Assembly: GCF_004214815.1 (NCBI RefSeq)
Contig: NZ_CP035926.1
Span: 1,302,001 to 1,366,000 of the forward strand
Length of the DNA stretch: 64,000 bases
From: Aliarcobacter thereius LMG 24486
Lineage (GTDB): Bacteria > Campylobacterota > Campylobacteria > Campylobacterales > Arcobacteraceae
Direction: 5' to 3'
The notes under the pieces were generated by a model. The model was not told where the DNA came from and made no database searches. It saw only the letters and a program-made list of their open reading frames with translations. The translations under genes and the position numbers were made by a program. Below are positions 16,451 through 24,820 of the stretch, in pieces (within the stretch, counting starts at the first letter, position 1; each line of letters starts with the position of its first letter).

Positions 16451-18013
16451 CTTAACTTTCGCACCTAAAACCAAGTAGTTTTCCAGTCACATCTCTTAAT
16501 AGATCGATTATTGCTGTAAAATCCTCATTTCTATTGACAACTTCTTCAATTTTTGCAATCTCATCTAAAATAGCTAAAAATGCTTGCATAGCAATTGCCA
16601 AGGTGTGAAGTTCACATTCTAGATCTTTAAACAATCCACCAATAGTTTTTGGTTCATTACTGATACGATTTATATAGCTAACAACATTGTATGTAAAAAA
16701 TGAGAGTGTTATGCGAGCAATAAGTGCTTCATAAATTCGATTTTCTTCTTTACCAAACCCAAAGTGTTCACGAAGTTCTTTATACCCTTGTTCTATATCC
16801 CATCGTCGTTTGTAAATATCGATAATTTCTTCATCACTCAAGTCTAAGTTTGTAGATACAATAGGGATGAGATTCTCTTTGGTTTTTATAAAAACAATTT
16901 TTAATTTTCCTGCTTTTTTATGTTCAACTATGACCCCGAAGTATTCAAACTTTATCTTTTTGCCATATTGACCCATCTTAATAGTTTTAAGCTTTTTAAA
17001 CTTGTTATAGATACCATCAAGAGTTTTTTTCTCCCCTGTGAAGTTCCAGATTCTATCATTGTTTACCATTCTTGAAATAACTTGCAATCCTAGCTCATTC
17101 ATTGTTTCTATAAACACAGGTTTAGAATACCAACTATCCACAAGCAGATAATCTGCATATATACCACTAGCTACTGCTCTTTTAATCATCTCTATAGCAA
17201 TTTGTGATTTCCCTTTTAAGCTTTCCAATCTTCGCTTATGTGCATTGGTTCGATGATCAATAATATTTGTAAACTCTTCTATCTTTACCCTTGCATAATT
17301 ATTCATAGCAATTGCAAAGTCCAACATAAAATTTGAATAACCATCACTATAGTTTAGTGATACAACATTTACACCTCTGATTTTCCTCTTTGCTTTATTG
17401 CTCCAAAGGTTATCACAACTTCCCTCTATATTTTTACCAACTTTATCTTCAACAGTATCATCAAGTATAAGAACTCTTACTAGCTTTGCATCTTGTACTT
17501 TATGAAGCAGTGATAAAATCTTTAAAGAACTAAGTGATAATAGTTTTCTCCAGTTGTAGTGAGCATTAGCAAGTAGTCTGTAATAGACATCTTTTTTAAA
17601 GCTATCATTACTCTGATCCATAAAAGTTGATATTTTTTTATTCATAACTAGCATATATACAAAGTGTAATACAACCATATGAACAGCAACTCCCTCTTTT
17701 TTAGAAAAATTGCTCTTTGTTAAAATCGTTTTCATATTTAATAGTCGCAATGTTTCATAAATTGGATTCTTTAGTTTGTCGTTTATGATACCGATTATCT
17801 TAGATTCTATCTGCATTCTTACCCTTTAATATAATAGATATTATAGCTAAAATACCTATTTAAGGGATTTATTGAGAGTTCAAAATAGAAAAATATCATA
17901 GAAAAACAACTAAATTATTTTTATGTCAACAAGGATAATATTATTACCTATAGCAGTAATATTTTAGGGAGATTTAGCTACAATTTTAATCAACTTAACG
18001 TGCGAAAGTTAAG
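16451..18013 (-). mobile_element. Left IS4-type insertion sequence
   Basis: The 1563-bp element is bounded by 14-bp perfect inverted repeats, CTTAACTTTCGCAC at 16451-16464 and GTGCGAAAGTTAAG at 18000-18013. It contains one transposase gene on the minus strand, whose last codons and stop lie inside the left repeat. About 180 bp of non-coding DNA precede the gene and differ strongly from the right copy. Confidence 0.9.
16452..17816 (-). CDS. IS4-superfamily DDE transposase (left copy)
   Basis: The 454-residue transposase catalyses cut-and-paste movement of the element. Probable catalytic residues are D120 (in LILDDTVEDK), D227 (in YLLVDSWYSK) and E342 (in YKRRWDIEQGYKELRE). The Y335-x2-R338-x3-E342 spacing fits the IS4-type signature; the usual final Lys is Arg. 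The C-terminal residues CES and the stop codon are encoded within the terminal inverted repeat. The protein is full length and differs from the right copy by one residue. An IS4-like group such as IS1634 cannot be separated by eye. Confidence 0.9.
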   Translation of the reverse strand: MQIESKIIGIINDKLKNPIYETLRLLNMKTILTKSNFSKKEGVAVHMVVLHFVYMLVMNKKISTFMDQSNDSFKKDVYYRLLANAHYNWRKLLSLSSLKILSLLHKVQDAKLVRVLILDDTVEDKVGKNIEGSCDNLWSNKAKRKIRGVNVVSLNYSDGYSNFMLDFAIAMNNYARVKIEEFTNIIDHRTNAHKRRLESLKGKSQIAIEMIKRAVASGIYADYLLVDSWYSKPVFIETMNELGLQVISRMVNNDRIWNFTGEKKTLDGIYNKFKKLKTIKMGQYGKKIKFEYFGVIVEHKKAGKLKIVFIKTKENLIPIVSTNLDLSDEEIIDIYKRRWDIEQGYKELREHFGFGKEENRIYEALIARITLSFFTYNVVSYINRISNEPKTIGGLFKDLECELHTLAIAMQAFLAILDEIAKIEEVVNRNEDFTAIIDLLRDVTGKLLGFRCES

Positions 18014-18056
18014 TAAAATAAGTCAAGACTAAGAATAAAAATAATATCGTTACTGA

Positions 18057-18230
18057 TTTATTATAAAGGATAAAGAAATTATTGATCATTTAGCAACTAT
18101 TAATATAGGATATTCAGACATTCGTTCTAATGTTATATTATATAATGCTTTAATACTATATATTAAAAAATCTAATTCAAAATTACAACTTACAAGTTTA
18201 TCAAAATATTTTTGTAATATTAAGAGTTGA
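18057..18230 (+). pseudogene. Gene fragment captured with the resistance gene
   Basis: An open stretch without a start codon encodes about 57 residues (around DKEIIDHLATINIGYSDIRS, ending KYFCNIKS) and stops 6 bp before the aadA-like ATG. It looks like the 3' end of a gene of unknown type that once stood upstream of aadA. A stop codon (TGA at 18054) precedes it, and the left IS cuts off anything earlier. I cannot name its family. Confidence 0.45.
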
Positions 18231-18236
18231 TCATTT

Positions 18237-19025
18237 ATGTATTCAATACTTAATTTAAATGAAATTGAGCAGCAACAAGTACAAAAAGTGCAGACATTTA
18301 TTTCTCAATGTTTGTTAGATAATTTATTAGCTGTATATTTATATGGTTCAGCAGTAGAAGATGGATTACAACCTTACAGTGATATAGACTTTTTGGTAGT
18401 AATTAAACAACCCTTGTCGTTTAATGATCGTGCATTTCTAATGAAAGGATTATTAGAAATATCTGCTTATCCCTTGAGTTCTAAAATATATAGGGCACTT
18501 GAGGTAACGATAGTTATTTATTCAGAAATAATTCCATGGAATTTTCCTCCTAAACGTGAATTACAATTTGGAGAATGGTTACGTGATGAAATGATCGCAG
18601 GGCAATATGGGAAGAGTGAATATGATATTGATCTTGTGATTTTATTATCAAAAGTTAGAAATAAAGGCGTTGCCTTAATAGGAGAATCAGCACAAAACCT
18701 ATTGCCAATTATTCCGATAGAAGATTTATTCAGAACATTTGAAGAAACCTTACAGATATGGCAAGAACCAAAAGATTTAATTGGCGATGAACGAAATATC
18801 ATTTTGACATTAGCACGTATATTATTCAGCCGAGAAAGTGGTCAAATTATTGGTAAAAGCCAAGCTGCACAATGGTTATTGCCCCAATTATCAGGCACGA
18901 ATGCAGAAATCTTACAATTAGCACATAATGAATATCTTGGCTTAGAAATTGTTGACTGGTCAAATAAACTTGCAGAAGTTGAAGAATTTGTTAAATTAGC
19001 CAAGAGGATATTTAATAGTTATTAA
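18237..19025 (+). CDS. aadA-like: AadA-like aminoglycoside 3''(9)-nucleotidyltransferase
   Basis: The 262-residue enzyme should transfer AMP to streptomycin and spectinomycin in the cytoplasm. The nucleotidyltransferase motif is G37-S38 with D49 and D51 (YGSAVEDGLQPYSDID). E89 in RALEVTIVIYSE matches the catalytic base of AadA. W114 in LQFGEWLRDE matches the tryptophan tied to streptomycin recognition in AadA. GDERNIILTLARI follows in the helical C-terminal domain. The length is that of AadA. The gene is plainly richer in G and C than its surroundings and is flanked by IS copies, so it was acquired. It has no integron attC site that I can see. The exact allele and substrate range need comparison. 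Confidence 0.9.
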   Translation: MYSILNLNEIEQQQVQKVQTFISQCLLDNLLAVYLYGSAVEDGLQPYSDIDFLVVIKQPLSFNDRAFLMKGLLEISAYPLSSKIYRALEVTIVIYSEIIPWNFPPKRELQFGEWLRDEMIAGQYGKSEYDIDLVILLSKVRNKGVALIGESAQNLLPIIPIEDLFRTFEETLQIWQEPKDLIGDERNIILTLARILFSRESGQIIGKSQAAQWLLPQLSGTNAEILQLAHNEYLGLEIVDWSNKLAEVEEFVKLAKRIFNSY

Positions 19026-19105
19026 GTATTAACAAATCATTATCTACTTATTAAAAAATATTCATCATTAATATCTTATTAGCAAACATATTATAAAATT
19101 ACCTT

Positions 19106-20657
19106 CTTAACTTTCGCACCTAAAACCAAGTAGTTTTCCAGTCACATCTCTTAATAGATCGATTATTGCTGTAAAATCCTCATTTCTATTGACAACTTCT
19201 TCAATTTTTGCAATCTCATCTAAAATAGCTAAAAATGCTTGCATAGCAATTGCCAAGGTGTGAAGTTCACATTCTAGATCTTTAAACAATCCACCAATAG
19301 TTTTTGGTTCATTACTGATACGATTTATATAGCTAACAACATTGTATGTAAAAAATGAGAGTGTTATGCGAGCAATAAGTGCTTCATAAATTCGATTTTC
19401 TTCTTTACCAAACCCAAAGTGTTCACGAAGTTCTTTATACCCTTGTTCTATATCCCATCGTCGTTTGTAAATATCGATAATTTCTTCATCACTCAAGTCT
19501 AAGTTTGTAGATACAATAGGGATGAGATTCTCTTTGGTTTTTATAAAAACAATTTTTAATTTTCCTGCTTTTTTATGTTCAACTATGACCCCGAAGTATT
19601 CAAACTTTATCTTTTTGCCATATTGACCCATCTTAATAGTTTTAAGCTTTTTAAACTTGTTATAGATACCATCAAGAGTTTTTTTCTCCCCTGTGAAGTT
19701 CCAGATTCTATCATTGTTTACCATTCTTGAAATAACTTGCAATCCTAGCTCATTCATTGTTTCTATAAACACAGGTTTAGAATACCAACTATCCACAAGC
19801 AGATAATCTGCATATATACCACTAGCTACTGCTCTTTTAATCATCTCTATAGCAATTTGTGATTTCCCTTTTAAGCTTTCCAATCTTCGCTTATGTGCAT
19901 TGGTTCGATGATCAATAATATTTGTAAACTCTTCTATCTTTACCCTTGCATAATTATTCATAGCAATTGCAAAGTCCAACATAAAATTTGAATAACCATC
20001 ACTATAGTTTAGTGATACAACATTTACACCTCTGATTTTTCTCTTTGCTTTATTGCTCCAAAGGTTGTCACAACTTCCCTCTATATTTTTACCAACTTTA
20101 TCTTCAACAGTATCATAAAGTATAAGAACTCTTACTAGCTTTGCATCTTGTACTTTATGAAGCAGTGATAAAATCTTTAAAGAACTAAGTGATAATAGTT
20201 TTCTCCAGTTGTAGTGAGCATTAGCAAGTAGTCTGTAATAGACATCTTTTTTAAAGCTATCATTACTCTGATCCATAAAAGTTGATATTTTTTTATTCAT
20301 AACTAGCATATATACAAAGTGTAATACAACCATATGAACAGCAACTCCCTCTTTTTTAGAAAAATTGCTCTTTGTTAAAATCGTTTTCATATTTAATAGT
20401 CGCAATGTTTCATAAATTGGATTCTTTAGTTTGTCGTTTATGATACCGATTATCTTAGATTCTATCTGCATTCTTACCCTTTAATATAATAGATATTATA
20501 TCTAAAAGTTCCTATTTAAGGGATTTGTAAAGAATTTAAAACAGAAAAACCAAGCAAATCAAGTTGATGTCAACAAGAATGAGATTATTACATATAGAAG
20601 TAATTATTTAGGGATATTTAGCTACAATTTTAATCAATTTAACGTGCGAAAGTTAAG
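19106..20657 (-). mobile_element. Right IS4-type insertion sequence
   Basis: The 1552-bp copy carries the same 14-bp inverted repeats (19106-19119 and 20644-20657). The transposase gene is nearly identical to the left copy, with only about three base changes noticed. The 170-odd bp upstream differ by many substitutions and an 11-bp net length change. Confidence 0.9.
19107..20471 (-). CDS. IS4-superfamily DDE transposase (right copy, D119Y)
   Basis: The 454-residue protein equals the left copy apart from Tyr at residue 119 (codon 20115-20117), so LILDDTVED becomes LILYDTVED. Asp120, the likely catalytic residue because it precedes Thr as in Tn5, is kept. The neighbouring position is acidic in many IS4-type transposases, so the change could weaken activity; this is inference. 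All other motifs are intact. The stop codon again lies inside the terminal repeat. Confidence 0.88.
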   Translation of the reverse strand: MQIESKIIGIINDKLKNPIYETLRLLNMKTILTKSNFSKKEGVAVHMVVLHFVYMLVMNKKISTFMDQSNDSFKKDVYYRLLANAHYNWRKLLSLSSLKILSLLHKVQDAKLVRVLILYDTVEDKVGKNIEGSCDNLWSNKAKRKIRGVNVVSLNYSDGYSNFMLDFAIAMNNYARVKIEEFTNIIDHRTNAHKRRLESLKGKSQIAIEMIKRAVASGIYADYLLVDSWYSKPVFIETMNELGLQVISRMVNNDRIWNFTGEKKTLDGIYNKFKKLKTIKMGQYGKKIKFEYFGVIVEHKKAGKLKIVFIKTKENLIPIVSTNLDLSDEEIIDIYKRRWDIEQGYKELREHFGFGKEENRIYEALIARITLSFFTYNVVSYINRISNEPKTIGGLFKDLECELHTLAIAMQAFLAILDEIAKIEEVVNRNEDFTAIIDLLRDVTGKLLGFRCES

Positions 20658-20664
20658 TTAATAA
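20658..20664. repeat. Target site duplication, right copy
   Basis: TTAATAA follows the right outer inverted repeat and matches the seven bases at 16444-16450. Confidence 0.85.
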
Positions 20665-21153
20665 TTTAAGTTTACTTGGAGATAGTATATATCAAATACT
20701 AAATACATTACTGAGGCTATATAATAAAAACATAACTATATTTGTAAATGATAAACAAATTATTTCATTAGATTTTGAAGACATTGAATTCATAATTAAT
20801 TTCGAAAAAGACAATATAAAAAAAAGACTATCTAAAACGAAAAAAACTTTATTTATTCAAAGCAAAAAAAAGACTCCTACAAGAATAGGAAGAAGTAATA
20901 AATCAGTTTTTGATAAATATAAAAAATTAATTTTTCTAAAACTAAATAATAATGAGACTCAAGTATCTATTTTAAAATCAATAAAAATAAAAAATCCTAC
21001 ATTAAACAATCTTACTCCACAAGCACTTAGTCAATATATAAAAAGAGTTAAAAAAGAAACTATAGAAAGGCATCCTATGACATCAAGATTTAATTAATTA
21101 AAAATATATATGTAGTTTATATAATTTATTATTATATATGAAAATAAGATTTA

Positions 21154-21897
21154 TTAAAAATCCAAAACATAAAAATAAGGTTCAAAACTTTTTTCAACAA
21201 CTTTTTTCATAAGTTCTAAAAAAGGTTTATAATTTTTTGTAGTGTGTGCAATATCTAAAGCTTTATAATAGTCTAGTCTATCTTCAAGTTCAATAACAAC
21301 AGGTGGAAAACCAGCTTTAATAAGTTCTAAATTCATCAATAGTCTTGAAGCTCTTCCATTTCCATCTATAAATGGATGAATCTTTACAAATTCAATATGT
21401 ACAAAACTAGCAAGTTCTATAGGATGTAATTTACTTCTTTTTTCTTCATACTCTTTTATAAACTCTTGCATTTGACTTTGTACTTCAAAATTACGAGGTG
21501 GCTTATGTTCTGCTCCACTTATGATGACATTAGTTGTTCGATACTTACCTTTATTTTCATCATCAATATTTTTTAGAATTAAAGAATGAATTTGCTTAAT
21601 AGAATACTCAGATAGTATATTTTCTTTTTGTGCCAACTCTTCTATAAAAAGTATTGCATCTTTATGATTTATTGCTTCGAAATGTTCTCTTAAAGTTTTA
21701 CCACCAATAGTAATACCTTCAAGAGCCACTTTCGTCTCTTTTAGAGTTAATGTATTTCCTTCAATAGCATTTGAATGATAAGTCCATCTAATAAGCAAAT
21801 CTTCATGTAGATTTTTTACAATAGATGAGCTTAGTGGTCTAAAGGAATCTAATTTTGACTTTAATTCATCTAATTTTCTGAAATCTTCTTTTTGCAA
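21154..21897 (-). CDS. Fic-family AMP-transferase with N-terminal inhibitory motif
   Basis: The 247-residue protein carries the Fic core HPFIDGNGR (174-182), the full HxFxxGNGR catalytic motif for AMP transfer from ATP to a target hydroxyl. Upstream, S42-N-A-I-E46-G matches the (S/T)xxxE(G/N) inhibitory helix, so this is a class II Fic protein regulated from its own N-terminus. The target is unknown. It is a single gene just outside the disrupted mobile gene; many such proteins behave as stand-alone regulators or toxins. A 16-bp hairpin separates it from folE. Confidence 0.92.
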   Translation of the reverse strand: MQKEDFRKLDELKSKLDSFRPLSSSIVKNLHEDLLIRWTYHSNAIEGNTLTLKETKVALEGITIGGKTLREHFEAINHKDAILFIEELAQKENILSEYSIKQIHSLILKNIDDENKGKYRTTNVIISGAEHKPPRNFEVQSQMQEFIKEYEEKRSKLHPIELASFVHIEFVKIHPFIDGNGRASRLLMNLELIKAGFPPVVIELEDRLDYYKALDIAHTTKNYKPFLELMKKVVEKSFEPYFYVLDF

Positions 21898-21979
21898 TAT
21901 TTACTCTTTTATTTTTTGTATTAGATTGTATATTAATATAATTTAAAAGCAAGACATTCCTAAATTATATTTACAGATA

Positions 21980-22024
21980 AATATCCACACTTTTTATCAA
22001 AAAAATTCAAAAAGTGTGGATATT
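21980..22024. terminator. 16-bp perfect hairpin downstream of folE
   Basis: AATATCCACACTTTTT pairs fully with AAAAAGTGTGGATATT across a 13-base A-rich loop. It closes the long minus-strand cluster that ends with folE and lies upstream of the Fic gene. The T run after the stem is short. Confidence 0.65.
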
Positions 22025-22065
22025 GTTTTATGGCTAAATGCTCAATAAAGCCTATTTTTAGGTAC

Positions 22066-22644
22066 TTACTTATTAAAAGAAGAAGAAACTATTGATAGAA
22101 ACTCATCTTTTGTTTTTTTATCACTTTTAAAAAGCCCTCTTAAAGATGAAGTAACAGTGGTAGAACATATTTTTTGAACACCTCTCATCTCCATACACAT
22201 ATGTCTTGCATCAATAATAACTGCAACACCTTTTGGCTTAAGATATTCATTTAAAGCATCACAAATCTGCTCTGTCATTTGTTCTTGTATTTGTAATCTT
22301 CTTGCAAAAACATCAACAACTCTAGGAATTTTAGAAAGTCCTACAACTTTTCCATTTGGAATATAAGCAACATGTACTTTTCCAATAATTGGCAACATAT
22401 GATGCTCACAAAATGAATAAAATTCAATATCTTTTACAACAACCATCTCATCATTTGATGAAGTAAAAAGTGCTTTTTGTATAATCTCTTTAGGGCACTC
22501 TTTATATCCCCCAAACATAAACTCATATGCTTTTCTTACTCTTTTTGGAGTATCAATTAAGCCCTCTCTATTAATATCTTCATCTATATAATTTAAAATA
22601 TTTTTTATAGAGTCTTCAAATTCTTTTTCATTTTTCATAATCAT
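22066..22644 (-). CDS. folE: GTP cyclohydrolase I
   Basis: FolE converts GTP to 7,8-dihydroneopterin triphosphate, the first step of folate (and queuosine) synthesis. The 192-residue protein shows [23 protein letters not shown] with the zinc-binding Cys-His-His region, [26 protein letters not shown] and a late HMCMEMRGV segment with the second zinc cysteine. The length and motifs are complete. ATG 22644 follows AAGGATATT; an internal ATG two codons on is also possible. It is the last gene of the comM-to-folE cluster. Confidence 0.96.
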   Translation of the reverse strand: MIMKNEKEFEDSIKNILNYIDEDINREGLIDTPKRVRKAYEFMFGGYKECPKEIIQKALFTSSNDEMVVVKDIEFYSFCEHHMLPIIGKVHVAYIPNGKVVGLSKIPRVVDVFARRLQIQEQMTEQICDALNEYLKPKGVAVIIDARHMCMEMRGVQKICSTTVTSSLRGLFKSDKKTKDEFLSIVSSSFNK

Positions 22645-22670
22645 AATATCCTTTTGAATTTTTGTAAAAA

Positions 22671-23621
22671 CTATATCCAGCCTTTTTTCTTAAATACAAT
22701 AATTGGTGCTATTGATGCCAAAATCATAACAGCAAATGAGAACACATATCCATATTCCCAAGATAGTTCAGGCATTATTTCAAAGTTCATTCCATAAATA
22801 CTTGCAACAAGTGTTGGTGGTAGAAAAATCACGTTTACAATTGTAAAAATTTTAATAACCTTATTTTGTTCTGCATTCAAAAGTCCAACAAATATATTTT
22901 GTAGATAATCTAATCTTTCAAAATTAAAATTTGTATGTTCAATTAAAGATCTAATATCTTTTAACATAATTCTTAAGTCTTCTTTGTCTTCATGAAAAAG
23001 TTGAGATTTTAATAAAGAGTTTAAGATTCTTTGCTTATCTGTTAAATTCTCTCTTATTTTCATATTTAAGTTTTCAAATGCTGACATTTGTTCTAAGATA
23101 TCTTCATTATCAACTTCCTCAGCAAAAGCTTTTTTTCTTACATTTCCTATATCTTTACTAATCTCTTCAACAATATCAGCATCTGCATCAATTCTTATAT
23201 CTATAATTTGAGAAAAAATAGAGTATCCATTTCTATACTCTCTAGGACTTGCTAAAAGCTTTTTAATAGATGCATTAAAACTTGCAAGTTTCTTGTATCT
23301 TACACTGATTAGTAAGTTATCTTGCAAAATAAATGAAACAGTTTCATTTACTGGTTCTTTATGATCATTAATTAAAAAATAACTATTTATCTCTATTCTA
23401 TCTTTCTCTTCCCAATATCTTGAACTTAACTCTATCTCTTCACTCTCTTGTTTTGTTGGAAACTCTATATTAAAATATTTTTCTATACTTTTTACTTCTT
23501 CAATTGTGGGTAAAAACATATCTATCCAGATTACATTTTTTCTATTTTCAGGATTTTCTAAAAAATCTATCCCTTCAACAACAGTTAATCTATTCTCTTT
23601 TCTAACATAACAACTAATCAT
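22671..23621 (-). CDS. corA: CorA-type magnesium/cobalt channel
   Basis: The 316-residue inner-membrane protein has the CorA plan: a long cytoplasmic alpha/beta and helical funnel, then two C-terminal membrane helices. The signature [11 protein letters not shown] is at 276-286 (GMN at 277-279). A second helix and the short basic tail KKKGWI follow. It should admit Mg2+ and possibly Co2+/Ni2+. It is 11 bp from the gspF-like gene and 26 bp from folE, so it is probably co-transcribed with genes of unrelated function. Confidence 0.95.
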   Translation of the reverse strand: MISCYVRKENRLTVVEGIDFLENPENRKNVIWIDMFLPTIEEVKSIEKYFNIEFPTKQESEEIELSSRYWEEKDRIEINSYFLINDHKEPVNETVSFILQDNLLISVRYKKLASFNASIKKLLASPREYRNGYSIFSQIIDIRIDADADIVEEISKDIGNVRKKAFAEEVDNEDILEQMSAFENLNMKIRENLTDKQRILNSLLKSQLFHEDKEDLRIMLKDIRSLIEHTNFNFERLDYLQNIFVGLLNAEQNKVIKIFTIVNVIFLPPTLVASIYGMNFEIMPELSWEYGYVFSFAVMILASIAPIIVFKKKGWI

Positions 23622-23632
23622 TAAATCCCTTT

Positions 23633-24820
23633 CTATTTAATCAAGCTTCCCATCTGCCAAATAGGTGTAAAAATAGCAAGTACTAAAAATAGAATCATAC
23701 TTGATATTATTATCAAAAAAAATGGTGATATAAAAGAGATCATAAATTTTATACTATTATCAAATCTACTTTTATATATCTCTTTTATTTCAGAAACAAT
23801 AACTTCTAAATTATTTGAAACTTCACCAGTATTTAAAAGATTTAAGATAATATCATCAAAAACCTCTGACTTATCAAAAGCAAAACTAATACTTTTTCCA
23901 TTTGTAAGTAACTTATCAATTAATTCAATTCTATCTAATAAATATTTATTTTTTAATAAAAGCTTACTATCAAGAAATGATTTGTGAAACTCATATTTTG
24001 ATTTTTGCATAATATCTATAAGCAAAAAAAGTTTATAAAATTCTAAATTTTTTAATATTTTACTAAATACAAATAGATATTTAAAACTTATAAAATCTAT
24101 AAATAATTGAAATCTACTATTAATTTTATAAATAGATATAAATAAGAATAAAACTAAAAAAATTAAAAGTGAAATTATGAAAAAATAATCTAAGAAAAAG
24201 TTCTCAAAGTTTAGTAATATTTTTGTACTTGTAGGTAAAGTTTCCATCTGATTATGAAAAATTGACTTAAAACTTGGAATAACAAAATAAAAGATTATAA
24301 AAAGCGATGTTATAAATGTAAAAAATAGGAAAAAAGGATAGTATAAAACTTTCTTAAAAGATTTTCTTATCTCTTCTTGCTCTTTTAAAAGAAGATATAT
24401 AGCTTTTATATTACTACTTAGATTTGAATTTATTTGTGAATTTTCTAAGAAATCTTTTATATAACTATCTATTTTATAATCTTTTAATGCTAAATTTATT
24501 GAGCTTGAATTTGAAAAAGCATAGTTTATTCTATCCAAAAACTCTCTAATAGCCCTACTCTTTTTTGATTTTTTAATAATCAAAATTGCATCACTTATAT
24601 TTATATTTGATTCAAGCATTATATTTAATTCATAAAAAAGTAGATACAAATCTTTTTTCGATACTTGCCGTTTGATTTTAAATTTATCCATAAAATTAGA
24701 TTTAATCTCATTTATTGATAAAATATCAAATCTCTCTTTATAAAAATCTATCCCTTTTTCATCTACAATTCTGTTTTTTATCTCTTTATCTTCTTGATAA
24801 AATATTTTATATCTCTTCAT
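23633..24820 (-). CDS. Type II secretion / competence inner-membrane protein, GspF-PilC family
   Basis: The protein is the polytopic platform that works with the E-type ATPase in type II secretion, type IV pilus or competence machines. From ATG 24820 it has 395 residues, with two T2SSF domains (about 65-175 and 280-375) and three hydrophobic helices (near 165-185, 215-235 and the C-terminus). I choose MKRYKIF at 24820 rather than the longer start at 24871 because it keeps the overlap with gspE to 14 bases. In Campylobacter the matching gene is ctsF, needed for natural transformation. Confidence 0.88.
   Translation of the reverse strand: MKRYKIFYQEDKEIKNRIVDEKGIDFYKERFDILSINEIKSNFMDKFKIKRQVSKKDLYLLFYELNIMLESNINISDAILIIKKSKKSRAIREFLDRINYAFSNSSSINLALKDYKIDSYIKDFLENSQINSNLSSNIKAIYLLLKEQEEIRKSFKKVLYYPFFLFFTFITSLFIIFYFVIPSFKSIFHNQMETLPTSTKILLNFENFFLDYFFIISLLIFLVLFLFISIYKINSRFQLFIDFISFKYLFVFSKILKNLEFYKLFLLIDIMQKSKYEFHKSFLDSKLLLKNKYLLDRIELIDKLLTNGKSISFAFDKSEVFDDIILNLLNTGEVSNNLEVIVSEIKEIYKSRFDNSIKFMISFISPFFLIIISSMILFLVLAIFTPIWQMGSLIK

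Larger units (their letters stand above)
16451..20657. mobile_element. Composite transposon: two IS4-type elements around an aadA-like gene
   Basis: The 4207-bp unit consists of a left IS (16451-18013), a 1092-bp cargo segment and a right IS (19106-20657). The IS copies are in the same orientation. Only the two outer ends carry a matching target duplication (TTAATAA); the inner ends do not. The whole unit therefore moved as one piece into the 171-codon gene. The cargo is an aminoglycoside nucleotidyltransferase gene plus a decayed gene fragment. Confidence 0.88.
16368..21097 (+). pseudogene. 171-codon gene split by the aadA composite transposon
   Basis: A gene starts at ATG 16368 behind TAAGGA and runs 83 bases to 16450, where the transposon begins. 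Joining this to 20665-21097 (dropping one copy of the 7-bp duplication) gives a stop-free frame of 171 codons ending at TAA 21095-21097. The restored protein begins MEFYLTTKLNKKIWSN. It carries a basic middle (KKKTPTRIGRSNKSVFDKY) and a C-terminal part (NNETQVSILKSIKIKN, then TPQALSQYIKRVKKE) that looks like a helix-turn-helix of resolvase-linked or plasmid proteins. The exact function is unknown. The open frame after removal shows that the insertion is recent and precise. Confidence 0.85.

Noticed and set aside
18518-18802. 94-codon open frame antisense to the aadA-like gene
   Set aside because: It is a shadow of a clearly coding gene.
18014-19105. aadA as an integron cassette
   Set aside because: No attC-like palindrome follows the gene and no intI or attI lies nearby; the IS copies account for its mobility.
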